Assembly (NCBI GenBank): GCA_041660405.1
Contig: JBAZWL010000015.1
Location: forward strand, 41,157 to 105,156
Direction: 5' to 3'
DNA: 64,000 nt
Source of the DNA: Taibaiella sp041660405
Lineage (GTDB): Bacteria > Bacteroidota > Bacteroidia > Chitinophagales > Chitinophagaceae
The position numbers and the translations under genes are program-made. Within the stretch, counting starts at the first letter, position 1. Every line of letters starts with the position of its first letter. Positions 51,666-61,618 of this stretch are shown here, piece by piece. The notes under the pieces were generated by a model. That model worked only from the letters and a program-made list of their open reading frames with translations, ran no database searches and was not told the DNA's origin.

Positions 51666-52106
51666 TTACCCTTTCCCTTCAATAAGTTTTTTCATGCTAT
51701 CCAGCATGCTTTGCCACATTTGAGCGGAATGCTCCTGCTCTTTTTCCGATTCATTGCCTGTTTGTGATAAAGAAACCCGTGTTTGATCCTCTGTCTCTTC
51801 CAGATTAATGGTTACGGTATGATAATTTTCCGGGCTATCATCTTTTCCCGAAAGTGGGCTATAATGGGTATACCGGAGTTTTTTATTTTCATCAAATTGT
51901 ACAATTTTGCCCTTGTCTTCAAAAGATTTGCCTTGCCATTCTCCTTTCCATGTTATGTCGCTACCTAGTGCCCAGTCGGTAGTTACAGTGGCGCCCATCA
52001 TGTATTCTTTTATTTCTTCCGGATCGGTGAGGGCTTTCCAAACCCGTTCGGGTAGGGCATTAATGGTGATTTGTGCCGTGGCGTTTAATAAGGTTTGCTG
52101 TTCCAT
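51666..52106 (-). CDS. SRPBCC (AHSA1-like) domain protein
   Basis: 146 residues from the ATG at 52106 (MEQQTLLNATAQITI). START-like helix-grip pattern: ITINALPERVWKALTDPEEIKEYMMG, GSDITWKGEWQGKSFEDKGKIVQFDENKKLRYTHYSPLSG, QMWQSMLDSMKKLIEG. These proteins bind small hydrophobic ligands or assist other proteins; the true role is unknown. Followed by its own terminator. Confidence 0.9.
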   Translation of the reverse strand: MEQQTLLNATAQITINALPERVWKALTDPEEIKEYMMGATVTTDWALGSDITWKGEWQGKSFEDKGKIVQFDENKKLRYTHYSPLSGKDDSPENYHTVTINLEETEDQTRVSLSQTGNESEKEQEHSAQMWQSMLDSMKKLIEGKG

Positions 52107-52210
52107 AGTGTTGTTTCTTTTTATAGTCTGATGATTACTATATTCTACAAAAACAACTGGCAATGGTTTGAAAAGGGTAGTGGTTTAACGTTTTTTATTG
52201 TATGGTTTGA

Positions 52211-52243
52211 TTTCTCGCAGCGCCGCCGCGTCGCTGCGAGAAA
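52211..52243. repeat. Dispersed palindrome, second copy of the accB-accC element
   Basis: 12-bp arms TTTCTCGCAGCG and complement. The central 29 bp match the element at 4021 except for a few central bases. Located between sucA's terminator and the SRPBCC gene's upstream region. Confidence 0.85.
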
Positions 52244-52257
52244 TCCTGTAAAATCAT

Positions 52258-52289
52258 AAAAAAAAGAGGCTGAAGGAATCCAGCCTCTT
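52258..52289 (-). terminator. Terminator of sucA
   Basis: AAGAGGCTG and CAGCCTCTT around an 8-nt loop, then a run of eight T on the minus strand, 23 bp past the sucA stop. Confidence 0.92.
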
Positions 52290-52311
52290 CAAATATTTAA
52301 ATTGATATTCC

Positions 52312-55098
52312 TTACAAAGCAAAAGCTTCATTTACCAACATGGATTGCTCCTGCACATGTTTACGTGCAAAGCCTGTAGCTGTTGCGGCGCTTGCCTGGC
52401 GGGTGAGGTAACCAATATTGATGTTTTCCAGGTTCATCTTCAGGAACGATGCTGCACCCATGTTGCGGGGCTCTTCCTGTACCCAAAGCCATTGTGCTGA
52501 TTTGTATTTTTCATACAAGGCATTCAATTGCTGTTGTGGTAATGGGAATATTTGTTCCAGGCGGATGATCGCTACATCTTCACGGTTATCGTTCAATTGT
52601 TTTTCACTAAGATCGAAATATACTTTACCACTGCAAAGCAATACACGCTTCACTTTGGAGGCATCTTTCATATTCGGATCATCAATTACTTCTTTAAAAC
52701 CACCTTGCGTAAATTCGTTTACCGCTGAGTAAGAGCGGATATGGCGCAGGTTAGCTTTAGGGGAGAAATTGATCATCGGGATACGGAACGGCAAGGCCAG
52801 CTGACGACGCAATGCGTGGAAGAAATTGGCTGCTGTAGTAATATTGGTAATGAACACATTGTTCTCTGCAGCTTGTTGCAGGAAGCGCTCAAGGCGTGCA
52901 CTGGAGTGATCAGGGCCACCACCTTCGTAACCATGAGGCAATAATAATACCAGGCCGTTTTGTGTAGTCCATTTCTGTTCTGCACTGGTAATATACTGGT
53001 CAATCACAATCTGCGCACCATTTACGAAGTCGCCATATTGTGCTTCCCAAAGTACAAGATTATTAGGATTGGCCATACCATAGCCATACTCAAAGCCTAA
53101 TACAGCATATTCGCTCAACAAAGAATTATAAATATAGAACCTGCCCTGGTCTTCTTTAAAATGATTAAGGCGATTGTATTCTTTGTTCGTGCCTTCATCC
53201 ATCACACAAGCATGACGGTGAGAGAAGGTGCCGCGTTTTACATCTTCACCACTTAGGCGCACGTCGTGGCCATTTACTACAAGGCTGGCGTATGCAAGTA
53301 ATTCACCGGTAGCCCAGTCTATCTTACCTTCTGTTTCCAGCAATTTAGCTTTATCGGCAAGCAGTTTATCTACTTTACGCAAAGGCTTGAAACCTTCAGG
53401 CACCTGCATCAGTTTGGCAAACAGGTCTTTTACCTCTGCTTCGCTGATAGCTGTATCAGGCGATTTATGGAAATCTTCCGGTTTTGATTTGCGCAGTTCC
53501 TGCCATTTCTTTTCCGGTTCCTGGTAAGTATAAGGAATTGGTTTTTGTTTTATTTCATCAAGGCGGGCTTGCAGTTCGTTCCAGAACTTCTGCTCCATTT
53601 CCTTAGCCATTTCTTTGGCTTCAGGCTCGCCATTGTCCAGCAAGTATTGGGTATATACTTCGCGTGGATTCTGATGTTTGTCGATAAGCGCATACAAACC
53701 AGGCTGGGTAAACTTAGGCTCATCGCCTTCGTTGTGCCCGTGTTTACGGTAGCATACCATATCAATAAAGATATCTTCGTTGAACTCCTGGCGATAGTTA
53801 ATTGCGAAAATGGCTGCTTTTACTACTGCTTCAGGATCATCACCATTTACGTGCAACACAGGAGCATGTACCATAGCCGCAAGGCTGGTGCAATAATCTG
53901 AAGAACGTGCATCATCAAAATCGGTAGTGAAGCCAATCTGGTTATTGATTACAAAGTGTACGGTACCGCCCACTTCATAACCTTTAAGTTTACTCATTTG
54001 CAATAATTCATAAATGATACCTTGTCCTGCAACGGCAGCATCACCATGAATTAATATCGGTAAAATTTTATCGTAATCGCTACCGTAGAGTACATCTGCT
54101 TTAGCACGGGAGAAACCGGCAACTATTGGATCTACCACTTCAAGATGCGAAGGGTTAGGTAACAATTGTACATTCACACCTTTGCCTGATGGCGTTTGGA
54201 CATTGCTGCGGAAACCCAGGTGGTATTTCACGTCGCCACTACCCATAGTCATATCGGCAGGCATATTACCTTCGAATTCAGAAAAAATCTGGTCGTAGGT
54301 TTTACGCATAATATTAGTCAGTACATTCAGGCGGCCACGGTGTGCCATACCGATCACTACTTCCTGTGCACCACCATCAGCAGCAGTATTGATCATGGCA
54401 TCTAGTGCCGGTATCATACTTTCGCCACCTTCCAGTCCGAAACGTTTTTGGCCAATGAATTTTGTATTCAGGAATTTTTCAAAGATCACACCGTAGTTCA
54501 GCTTTTCCAGGATGCGTTTTTGCTCTGGCAAAGTGAATTTCTGCATCATCAATTCCTCAAAACGGTTTTGTACCCACATATGAGCCTCCATGCGGTTCAT
54601 ATAAGTGTACTGGATACCAATGTTTCCGGCATATATTTTCTTCAGGCGGGCATAAATATCTTTAAGCTTTGCTTTACCCATACCCAGAAAATCGCCGGCA
54701 TAGTATTCGCTTTCCATATCAGCATCGCTCAATCCGAAGTCAGAAAGATCAAGATGCGGTTTACGATCCAAACGAGGACGGATAGGGTTGGTAGTAGCAA
54801 TGAGGTGCGCCCTTTTACGGTAAGCACGTATCAGTTCAAACACGCTGAATTCCTTACGAAGATCAGCCGGGGCAGCAACTGCAGAGCCAAAAGCTACATT
54901 GGCTGTGGTAGCGGCGGTATCTTTTGCAGCACCATTTTTGCTCTGGCCATTGCCATTGACTTTGGTAACGGCAAAATCAAAGCCTTCAAAAAATTTCTTT
55001 AACTCTGGATCAACCGTCTGGGGATTTTTCAGATAGTCGTTGTAGATCGACTCAATATAGGCCGGATGGGAATTTGTGATGTACGAAAAATCTTCCAT
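52312..55098 (-). CDS. sucA: 2-oxoglutarate dehydrogenase E1 component
   Basis: 928 residues, normal length. N-terminal SYITNSHPAYIESIYNDYLKNPQTVD; TPP region MAHRGRLNVLTN, GDAAVAGQGIIYE and YRKHGHNEGDEPKFTQP; transketolase-like C-terminal half with LVLLLPHGYEGGGPDHSSARLERFLQ. It decarboxylates 2-oxoglutarate and passes the succinyl group to E2 in the citric-acid cycle. The E2 gene sucB is not adjacent on either side, unlike in proteobacteria. It has its own promoter and terminator. Confidence 0.97.
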   Translation of the reverse strand: MEDFSYITNSHPAYIESIYNDYLKNPQTVDPELKKFFEGFDFAVTKVNGNGQSKNGAAKDTAATTANVAFGSAVAAPADLRKEFSVFELIRAYRKRAHLIATTNPIRPRLDRKPHLDLSDFGLSDADMESEYYAGDFLGMGKAKLKDIYARLKKIYAGNIGIQYTYMNRMEAHMWVQNRFEELMMQKFTLPEQKRILEKLNYGVIFEKFLNTKFIGQKRFGLEGGESMIPALDAMINTAADGGAQEVVIGMAHRGRLNVLTNIMRKTYDQIFSEFEGNMPADMTMGSGDVKYHLGFRSNVQTPSGKGVNVQLLPNPSHLEVVDPIVAGFSRAKADVLYGSDYDKILPILIHGDAAVAGQGIIYELLQMSKLKGYEVGGTVHFVINNQIGFTTDFDDARSSDYCTSLAAMVHAPVLHVNGDDPEAVVKAAIFAINYRQEFNEDIFIDMVCYRKHGHNEGDEPKFTQPGLYALIDKHQNPREVYTQYLLDNGEPEAKEMAKEMEQKFWNELQARLDEIKQKPIPYTYQEPEKKWQELRKSKPEDFHKSPDTAISEAEVKDLFAKLMQVPEGFKPLRKVDKLLADKAKLLETEGKIDWATGELLAYASLVVNGHDVRLSGEDVKRGTFSHRHACVMDEGTNKEYNRLNHFKEDQGRFYIYNSLLSEYAVLGFEYGYGMANPNNLVLWEAQYGDFVNGAQIVIDQYITSAEQKWTTQNGLVLLLPHGYEGGGPDHSSARLERFLQQAAENNVFITNITTAANFFHALRRQLALPFRIPMINFSPKANLRHIRSYSAVNEFTQGGFKEVIDDPNMKDASKVKRVLLCSGKVYFDLSEKQLNDNREDVAIIRLEQIFPLPQQQLNALYEKYKSAQWLWVQEEPRNMGAASFLKMNLENINIGYLTRQASAATATGFARKHVQEQSMLVNEAFAL

Positions 55099-55178
55099 TT
55101 CGTTTAAAAAGAAACTATTATGATTAACTAATTCTGTTTATGCATTTTAGCATTGCAATTTTACAACGCGAAAGTCCA

Positions 55179-55210
55179 CAAAGTTACTATAATTGAATGC
55201 ATATACCCAA
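55179..55210 (-). promoter_or_regulatory. sucA promoter
   Basis: On the minus strand TTG (55210-55208), 21-bp spacer, TAACTTTG (55186-55179). The remaining 350 bp toward the OMP gene at 55561 contain no other gene or repeat that I can support. Confidence 0.72.
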
Positions 55211-55560
55211 TGGAAAAAAGCTAAAATGATATATTTTCTGATTGCTGCTAAAGAAAGTAATAGCCAGTCTGGGAATCACAGACATATAATCATAGCAATG
55301 CGTACAATAACCCCTTAATCATTAGCCATGATACTTACTTAAAATCTAAATAATGAGTGTGGAGGGAAATTTTATGTATCGCAAAGGGTCAATTGTATTT
55401 TTTGTAACCAGCTGAAATACAATTATATACTTACGCTAAAAGATCGTTTTACAAATTATTAGGAAATAATGGAATGGATTTTGCAAGGTGTAGGAAAGAT
55501 TGCCCGCAAAAAACAAATAACTGCAAAAGGCATAAATATTTTTAAACTAAAACAAAGATT

Positions 55561-56148
55561 ATGAAAAAACTGATTCTTATTGCAATCGCCGCATTTGGTG
55601 TAATGCAAGCAAACGCACAATTTAGTATTAACCCCGAAGGCGGTATTAACTTTGCACAAACAAACTCTAATGGTGATAAATTTCTTACTGGTTATAAAAT
55701 AGGTGCCGTAGCAAATATCGATATTGCTAAAGGTTTTTATATTGAGCCAGGCCTTTTTTATTCTGCTAAAGGACGCAAAGTAAGTAGCTCAATTACTGAT
55801 TCAAAACTGCAATTGAATTACCTGGAAATTCCTTTGAGCCTGGGTTATCGTTACGATTTTGGTAAAGCCGGTGGTATATTTGCTACTGCAGGGCCTTACC
55901 TGGGTATTGGCTTAAACGGAAAATCAACTACTACTGTTGCTGGCGTTTCCGCTGACGTGGATATGAAAGCTGGAAAAGATTTTGAGCGTATGGATTGGGG
56001 TATGAACCTAAGTGTTGGTTATATCTCTCCGATAGGAATATATGTAAGAGCTCAATATGGTATGGGATTCACTGATGTCTATTCAAATGTAAAAAATAGA
56101 GTATTGGGCGTTTCAGTAGGTTATGCATTCCAGTTGAATGAAAGATAG
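55561..56148 (+). CDS. Outer-membrane beta-barrel protein
   Basis: 195 residues. Signal peptide to about residue 20 (NAQFSINPEGG). Eight likely beta strands with alternating pattern and aromatic girdles: GFYIEPGLFYSAKGRKV, LQLNYLEIPLSLGYRYDF, GIFATAGPYLGIGLNG, WGMNLSVGYISPIGIYVRAQYGMGFTDV; ends in VGYAFQLNER. The OMP_b-brl (PorT-like) family of small porin-fold proteins. Its substrate or role is unknown. Confidence 0.88.
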   Translation: MKKLILIAIAAFGVMQANAQFSINPEGGINFAQTNSNGDKFLTGYKIGAVANIDIAKGFYIEPGLFYSAKGRKVSSSITDSKLQLNYLEIPLSLGYRYDFGKAGGIFATAGPYLGIGLNGKSTTTVAGVSADVDMKAGKDFERMDWGMNLSVGYISPIGIYVRAQYGMGFTDVYSNVKNRVLGVSVGYAFQLNER

Positions 56149-56173
56149 TTCAATTAAGATTCATAGTTGCATT

Positions 56174-56206
56174 AAGCCGCTCCTGCATAGGAGTGGCTTT
56201 TGCTTT
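56174..56206 (+). terminator. Terminator of the OMP gene
   Basis: AAGCCGCTCCT and AGGAGTGGCTT around GCAT, followed by TTGCTTTT, 26 bp past the stop. Confidence 0.82.
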
Positions 56207-56261
56207 TGATACGGTAACGAAAATATTTTCCTACTTTTCCCGTTTGATAGTTATAGCATAA

Positions 56262-59200
56262 TTGTACTTCAAGGTTACATATCATATTCTACTTTTCCTG
56301 CTTTTACTTTTTCCTGGCATTACCAGCCTGGCGCAAGTAAATGACAGTTTACTCGTGCAATCTAATATCCGCAGTAAAACGGTAGCATTACCCCAATCCG
56401 ATACGCTGATTATTGATTCTCTTTCTGTGGCATCAGGAAGTTTTTATATCACTGGTGTGCCCGATTCAGCTTATCGCCTTTTCCCCGAACAAGCTTTATT
56501 GGTATGGAAAACAAGGCCCGTTACAGATTCTGTTCAGTTACATTATCGTGCCCTTCCTTTTTTATTCACTGAAAAACGCAGCCATAAACGTTCAACACTT
56601 ATTAATACCAATATTCCCATTACGTCTTACACCTATACCCTGGGAGATACGACAGCCAAGGGTTTTGTGGATTTCAACAGTATAGATTACAATGGTACAT
56701 ATGGCCGTAGCCTAACTATTGGCAATAGCCAGGATGTTTCACTCAACTCGAATTTTAACCTGCAACTTAACGGGTATATCCTGGATAGTGTAAGAATAGA
56801 AGCGGCCGTGACAGATAATAATATCCCTATACAACCGGATGGCAATACACAGCAGATACAAGAGTTTGACCGCATCTACATCACTTTTGAAAAAGGAAAA
56901 CATAAACTAACTGCAGGAGATTATAACCTGGAGCGGCCCAATAGTTATTTCATCAATTTTAATAAAAGGGTACAGGGCATAATGTACCAGGATGAGTTTG
57001 CTTTTGGCAAAAATATAAAGAATAAGTTTGGCTTAAGCGGCTCTATTGCCAAAGGTCAGTTTGCCCGTAATATTTTCCAGGGAATAGAAGGAAACCAAGG
57101 CCCATATAAACTTACAGGGAATAATGGTGAACAGTTCTTTATAGTATTGGCCGGTACCGAAAAAGTATTTATAGATGGTGTACAAATGGAACGCGGAGAA
57201 GACCGTGATTATGTGATCAACTACAATACCGGCGAAATTACTTTTATGCCCCGGCAGCTGATCACTAAAGATAAAAGGATCCAGTTTGAGTTTGAATACC
57301 AGGACCGCAATTACCTGAATACATTGATCTATGCCTACGATGAATTGCAGATAGGCAAAAAATGGAACTTCAGGTTTAACGCTTATTCCAACCAGGATTC
57401 CAGGAATCAACCTTATTCCCAAAGCCTTACGGGTGAACAAAAACGTTTCCTGGAAGGTATAGGTGATAATATAGATCAGGCTTTTTACAGGGTAGTTACG
57501 GAGGACACATTTGCCGCCAATAAAATACTGTATAAGATAGTGGACACGGTGGTGAATAGTGTTACTTACGACAGCGTCTTCGTTTATTCTACCAATAAAG
57601 ATAGTGCAAAATACTCCCTGGGATTCTCTTATATAGGCGAGGGTAAGGGCGATTACATCATAGCCGGAACCAATACTAATGGCCGCTCCTATAGCTGGAT
57701 AGCGCCATCCGGCGGGCAGCATATGGGAAACTACGAACCAGTTGTTTTATTGATTACGCCAAAAAAACAACAGCTTTTTACAGTTGCAACCACTTACCAG
57801 ATCGACTCTTTTAAAACAGTAAGTGTTGAACTTGGTGCAAGCAACTATGCACCCAATCTTTTTTCTTCAAGAGACAACGATCTGCATTGGGGATTTTCGG
57901 GAAGAGGTATTTATGATGAGCAAAGATTTTTTGGAAAAAAAGATAGCCTGGGGCGAAAAAATATCAACTGGAAAAACCAGTTGTCCTATGAATATGTACA
58001 AAGCCGGTTTAAAGCCATAGCACCATATCGTAATGTTGAATTTGCCCGCGACTGGAATGTTCCGTTGGATGCTGCTCCCGAAGATGAAAACCTGGTGAAT
58101 TATAATACTGAACTTAAGAAAAATCGTTTAGGCAGCGTGGCCTATAATCTCACCTGGTATCAGCGTGGTTCGGACTATAAAGCAAATCGTAATATTGTAA
58201 CACTTGCTTATGATCACAAAAACATAAGAGGGAACGCTATATTCAATCTGATGAATGCTACATCCCCTTTACAACGGTCTATGTATTTCCGTCCTTCGGC
58301 TTATCTCGAAAAAACATTTCCTAAAATACTGGACATTACTTTAGGAGCTAGGTATCAGAAAGAGCATAATGAAATAAGATACGCTGGTACCGATACACTT
58401 ATGCCGGGTGCCTTTGCATTCGACATACTTACTTTTTATGCAAGAAATAAAGAAGGCAGCAAAACCAAGCTGGAACTGAACTACACCATCCGGAAAGATG
58501 ATGTGGTGGTCAATAACAAATTTGCACAACAAAATAGCGGGCATACCATTGATGCCAAAATAGGATTGTACCAATGGGCTAACCACCAGGTAACTTTTAC
58601 GGGTGCCTACCGCAAATTGTTTATAGATATACCTTCATCCAATGCACCACAACCAGGAGAAAGTGTGCTGGGACGATTGGAATATAACGGTACCATATCC
58701 AAAGGGTTTTTAATACCCTCTATACTATATGAAGTAGGTTCCGGCCAGGAACAAAAACGTATCTATACTTATGTAGAAGTGCCCGTAGGGCAAGGTATTT
58801 ATATGTGGAACGACTATAACGGTGATGGTGTACAACAGGCCAATGAATTTGAACTGGCGTTATATCCAGATCAGAAAAAATACATACGCCTTATTACCCC
58901 CACTAATGAATACGTAAAGGTGAACTACGTGATCCTGAATCATTCCCTGCAACTAAGCCCTGAAAATTTATGGTCGGCAAAGGACGAGAAAAAAGGATGG
59001 CAAAAACTTGTCAGTAGATTTTCCGACCAACTTTCCCTGCAGATCAATAACCGGGTATTGTCTGATGCAGGTTTTGCAGCTTTCAATCCTTTTTCCAAAA
59101 GTGTGGCAGATACCAGTATCATTGCCAATCTTACTTCTCTAAGCAATACTTTTTTCTTTAACAGAAGTAGTGCAACCTGGGGAGGGGAATATACCACAGC

Positions 59201-59774
59201 TTATAATGCGGGCAAGTCTCTGTTGACTTATGGCCTCGAAGGCAATAATCAGTTAAGGCATGTAGCTAAAATGCGCTGGACTTTCTTAAAAGCCCTTACT
59301 GGAAATATTACCGGTCAAACAGGCAGCAGAGCTTATAATTCTTCACTCGATGATGGTCGTACATACAAAGTGCAACAAAATAATATTGAACCATCCCTTA
59401 CCTGGATACTTCGCTCCGCCTTTAGAATTACAGGCAGCTATAAATATGATGACCGTAAAAATGGTCCTTTATACGGTGGTGAAAAAGCGGTGATCCAATC
59501 TTTTAACCTTGATTCCAGGATAACCACTCCCGGCATAGGTACTATACAAGCCAGGGCAACTTATGCAAATATTACCTATAATGGACTGGCAAACACATCA
59601 TTGTCTTTTATAATGTTGGATGCCCTACAGAAAGGCACAAACTGGTTATGGTACCTCAACTGGGAACGCCGGTTAAGTAAAGGCATAGAAATATCGTTGG
59701 AGTATGAAGGCCGTAAGCCGGGCGAAAACCCTGCCGTACATACCGGCAGAATGAGTATTCGCGCTATTCTTTAG
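56262..59774 (+). CDS. Large probable outer-membrane protein, unknown family
   Basis: 1,170 residues from a TTG start. Signal peptide to residue 25 (LFPGITSLAQ). Rich in Tyr/Asn/Gly with alternating beta strands all along (QVSLNSNFNLQLNGYILDSVRIEAAVTDNNIPIQPDG, LTAGDYNLERPNSYFINFNKRVQG, NRKLFIDIPSSNAPQPGES-type, YMWNDYNGDGVQQANEFELALYPDQ), a calcium-like DYNGDG loop at about 850, and a C-terminal strand EISLEYEGRKPGENPAVHTGRMSIRAIL that could close a barrel. No domain I can name. It precedes the dihydroorotase-like gene by 68 bp. Confidence 0.75.
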   Translation: MYFKVTYHILLFLLLLFPGITSLAQVNDSLLVQSNIRSKTVALPQSDTLIIDSLSVASGSFYITGVPDSAYRLFPEQALLVWKTRPVTDSVQLHYRALPFLFTEKRSHKRSTLINTNIPITSYTYTLGDTTAKGFVDFNSIDYNGTYGRSLTIGNSQDVSLNSNFNLQLNGYILDSVRIEAAVTDNNIPIQPDGNTQQIQEFDRIYITFEKGKHKLTAGDYNLERPNSYFINFNKRVQGIMYQDEFAFGKNIKNKFGLSGSIAKGQFARNIFQGIEGNQGPYKLTGNNGEQFFIVLAGTEKVFIDGVQMERGEDRDYVINYNTGEITFMPRQLITKDKRIQFEFEYQDRNYLNTLIYAYDELQIGKKWNFRFNAYSNQDSRNQPYSQSLTGEQKRFLEGIGDNIDQAFYRVVTEDTFAANKILYKIVDTVVNSVTYDSVFVYSTNKDSAKYSLGFSYIGEGKGDYIIAGTNTNGRSYSWIAPSGGQHMGNYEPVVLLITPKKQQLFTVATTYQIDSFKTVSVELGASNYAPNLFSSRDNDLHWGFSGRGIYDEQRFFGKKDSLGRKNINWKNQLSYEYVQSRFKAIAPYRNVEFARDWNVPLDAAPEDENLVNYNTELKKNRLGSVAYNLTWYQRGSDYKANRNIVTLAYDHKNIRGNAIFNLMNATSPLQRSMYFRPSAYLEKTFPKILDITLGARYQKEHNEIRYAGTDTLMPGAFAFDILTFYARNKEGSKTKLELNYTIRKDDVVVNNKFAQQNSGHTIDAKIGLYQWANHQVTFTGAYRKLFIDIPSSNAPQPGESVLGRLEYNGTISKGFLIPSILYEVGSGQEQKRIYTYVEVPVGQGIYMWNDYNGDGVQQANEFELALYPDQKKYIRLITPTNEYVKVNYVILNHSLQLSPENLWSAKDEKKGWQKLVSRFSDQLSLQINNRVLSDAGFAAFNPFSKSVADTSIIANLTSLSNTFFFNRSSATWGGEYTTAYNAGKSLLTYGLEGNNQLRHVAKMRWTFLKALTGNITGQTGSRAYNSSLDDGRTYKVQQNNIEPSLTWILRSAFRITGSYKYDDRKNGPLYGGEKAVIQSFNLDSRITTPGIGTIQARATYANITYNGLANTSLSFIMLDALQKGTNWLWYLNWERRLSKGIEISLEYEGRKPGENPAVHTGRMSIRAIL

Positions 59775-59826
59775 GTTTAGTTATATTTTAAAAAAAATAA
59801 TTCTGCCTATTTACCGCTTGCTTTTT

Positions 59827-59834
59827 TATTTTTG
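59827..59834 (+). promoter_or_regulatory. -7 box near the dihydroorotase-like gene
   Basis: TATTTTTG ends eight bases before the ATG at 59843, giving an almost leaderless transcript if used. Confidence 0.5.
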
Positions 59835-59842
59835 CGCTTCGT

Positions 59843-61072
59843 ATGTCTCTCTTAATTAAAAATGCAACCATATCAGATCCGCAATCTGCACATCACGGAC
59901 AGAAATCTGATATTCTGATTCGTAAAGGTGTAATAACCACTATTGGTAAAAACCTTAATGAAAAGACCGATAAAGTAATTGCAGGTGAAGCATTGCAGGT
60001 AAGCCCCGGTTGGGTTGATGTACTTGCCGACTATTGCGATCCCGGCTATGAACATAAAGAGTCGATAACCTCCGGGCTGAATGCAGCAGCGGCAGGTGGC
60101 TTTACTGATGTTTTTGTAGTGCCCAACACACAGCCGGTTGTCACGACCAAATCGGTATTGGAATATGTAATGAAAAAAGCAGAGGGGCACAAGGTTCAGT
60201 TACATGCTTTAGGCGCTGTTTCCAAAAATACAGAAGGTAAAGATCTTGCTGAAATGATGGATATGCAGCATGCCGGTGCTATTGCCTTTAGCGATGGCTG
60301 GCATCCGGTTCAGAATGCAGGTTTGATGTTGAAAGCACTGGAATATGTAAAAGCTTTTAACGGCATCATTATACAAATACCGGTACAGGCTTCATTATCA
60401 CAAGGTGGCTTGATGAACGAAGGAGAAACTTCTGTACGATTGGGCATGAGCGGCATTCCTAATATCGCGGAAAGCTTACTGGTACAGCGTGATATTGAAT
60501 TGGTAAAATATACAGGTTCCCGCATTCATTTTTCGGGCATCAGTACGCCGGAATCGCTTGCATTGATAAAGGCTGCAAAAAAAGAAGGTTTGGATGTGAC
60601 TTGTTCTGTCACTCCGTACCACCTCATGTTTACAGAAGAAAACCTGACACAGTATAATAGCGTATATAAAGTAGAACCACCTTTACGCACTGAAGCAGAA
60701 CGGAAACTATTGGTGAAAGCCCTGACAGACGGCACTATAGATTGTATTGCCACACATCATCAACCGCAGGATTGGGATGCTAAAGTGAAGGAGTTTGAAT
60801 ATGCGGAACCTGGAATGATAGGACAGGAAACCTGCCTGGCTATGCTGATCGCTGCTGCTCCAAAGGTGGAAGCGTCGCGTTGGGCCGACCTTCTGGCTAT
60901 TAATCCAAGAAAAATATTTGGTCTTCCGGAAGTAACTATTGCAGAAGGGCAACCTGCTAAAGTCACTATATTTGATATGGAAGCTTCGTGGATATATTCT
61001 AAAGACAATAAAAAGTCTTTAGGTATAAATTCACCTTGGATTGGTAATGAATTGAAGGGAAAAACATTTTAA
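59843..61072 (+). CDS. Dihydroorotase-like protein without metal ligands
   Basis: 409 residues, amidohydrolase fold of the DHOase type. Compared with the canonical PGFIDLHVHLRDPG, the same stretch here is PGWVDVLADYCDPG (residues 55-68), so both metal His and the substrate Arg are gone. The later sites also differ: the CED/His region is VQASLSQGGLMNEG, the HVST region is IHFSGIST, and the catalytic ATDHAPH reads ATHHQPQ. The fold landmarks SGLNAAAAGGFTDVFVVPNTQP and PGMIGQETCLA remain. Such pseudo-DHOases support aspartate carbamoyltransferase in some bacteria; that role is inferred. It heads a close run with DUF4199 and GT2. Confidence 0.92.
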   Translation: MSLLIKNATISDPQSAHHGQKSDILIRKGVITTIGKNLNEKTDKVIAGEALQVSPGWVDVLADYCDPGYEHKESITSGLNAAAAGGFTDVFVVPNTQPVVTTKSVLEYVMKKAEGHKVQLHALGAVSKNTEGKDLAEMMDMQHAGAIAFSDGWHPVQNAGLMLKALEYVKAFNGIIIQIPVQASLSQGGLMNEGETSVRLGMSGIPNIAESLLVQRDIELVKYTGSRIHFSGISTPESLALIKAAKKEGLDVTCSVTPYHLMFTEENLTQYNSVYKVEPPLRTEAERKLLVKALTDGTIDCIATHHQPQDWDAKVKEFEYAEPGMIGQETCLAMLIAAAPKVEASRWADLLAINPRKIFGLPEVTIAEGQPAKVTIFDMEASWIYSKDNKKSLGINSPWIGNELKGKTF

Positions 61073-61084
61073 GAAGAACAGATA

Positions 61085-61618
61085 ATGGATAACAGAAGTG
61101 TAGAGGCGGGAGTATCTCAAGACAATGCGAAAGGGTTGAGCATGACCTATGGTTTGCTGACAGGACTTGCTATGGTTATTTATAGCCTGGTACTTTATTT
61201 TACCAATGTATCCATGACCTCATGGCTCAATTACGTTGTGCTGGCAATATTCCTGGTTGGTGTTCTTTTATTTTGCCTGGCTTATAGTAAAAGTAAAGAT
61301 CATGATGTAACCTTTGGAAATGTATTTAAAGCGGGTTTCAGAATGGTTGCTCTTACAACATTAGTTATGTTGGCCTGGGCCATTATTGCTATTCTTGTTT
61401 TTCCTGAAATGAAGGAAAAATCATTGGAAGCTACGCAACAACAATTAGTCAAACAGAAAATGTCTGCTGAGAAAATAGAAGAAACCATGACCATGACCAA
61501 GGATAAATATACCTTACTAACGGTGATGGTTGTTATGTTTTCAAACCTGTTTTATGGTGTTGTTTTTTCATTGATAGGTGCGGGAATAACTAAGAAGAAC
61601 AAAAACAAACCATATTAA
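61085..61618 (+). CDS. DUF4199 membrane protein
   Basis: 177 residues with four TM helices (about 22-40, 45-65, 88-108, 150-170) and a helical charged loop (MKEKSLEATQQQLVKQKMSAEKIEETMTMTKDKY) before the last. The GNVFKAGFRMVALTTLVMLAWAII segment and this loop are typical of DUF4199, a Bacteroidota family of unknown function. Twelve bp after the dihydroorotase-like gene and directly joined to the GT2 gene, an order I believe is conserved in the phylum. Confidence 0.92.
   Translation: MDNRSVEAGVSQDNAKGLSMTYGLLTGLAMVIYSLVLYFTNVSMTSWLNYVVLAIFLVGVLLFCLAYSKSKDHDVTFGNVFKAGFRMVALTTLVMLAWAIIAILVFPEMKEKSLEATQQQLVKQKMSAEKIEETMTMTKDKYTLLTVMVVMFSNLFYGVVFSLIGAGITKKNKNKPY

Noticed and set aside
55211..55560. 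Possible hidden gene between sucA and the OMP gene
   Set aside because: The only open frame (minus strand, 66 codons) has no start context, no motif and overlaps the OMP signal-peptide region.
57033..57722. 229-residue minus-strand ORF within the 1,170-residue gene
   Set aside because: Antisense shadow of a long beta-rich coding frame.
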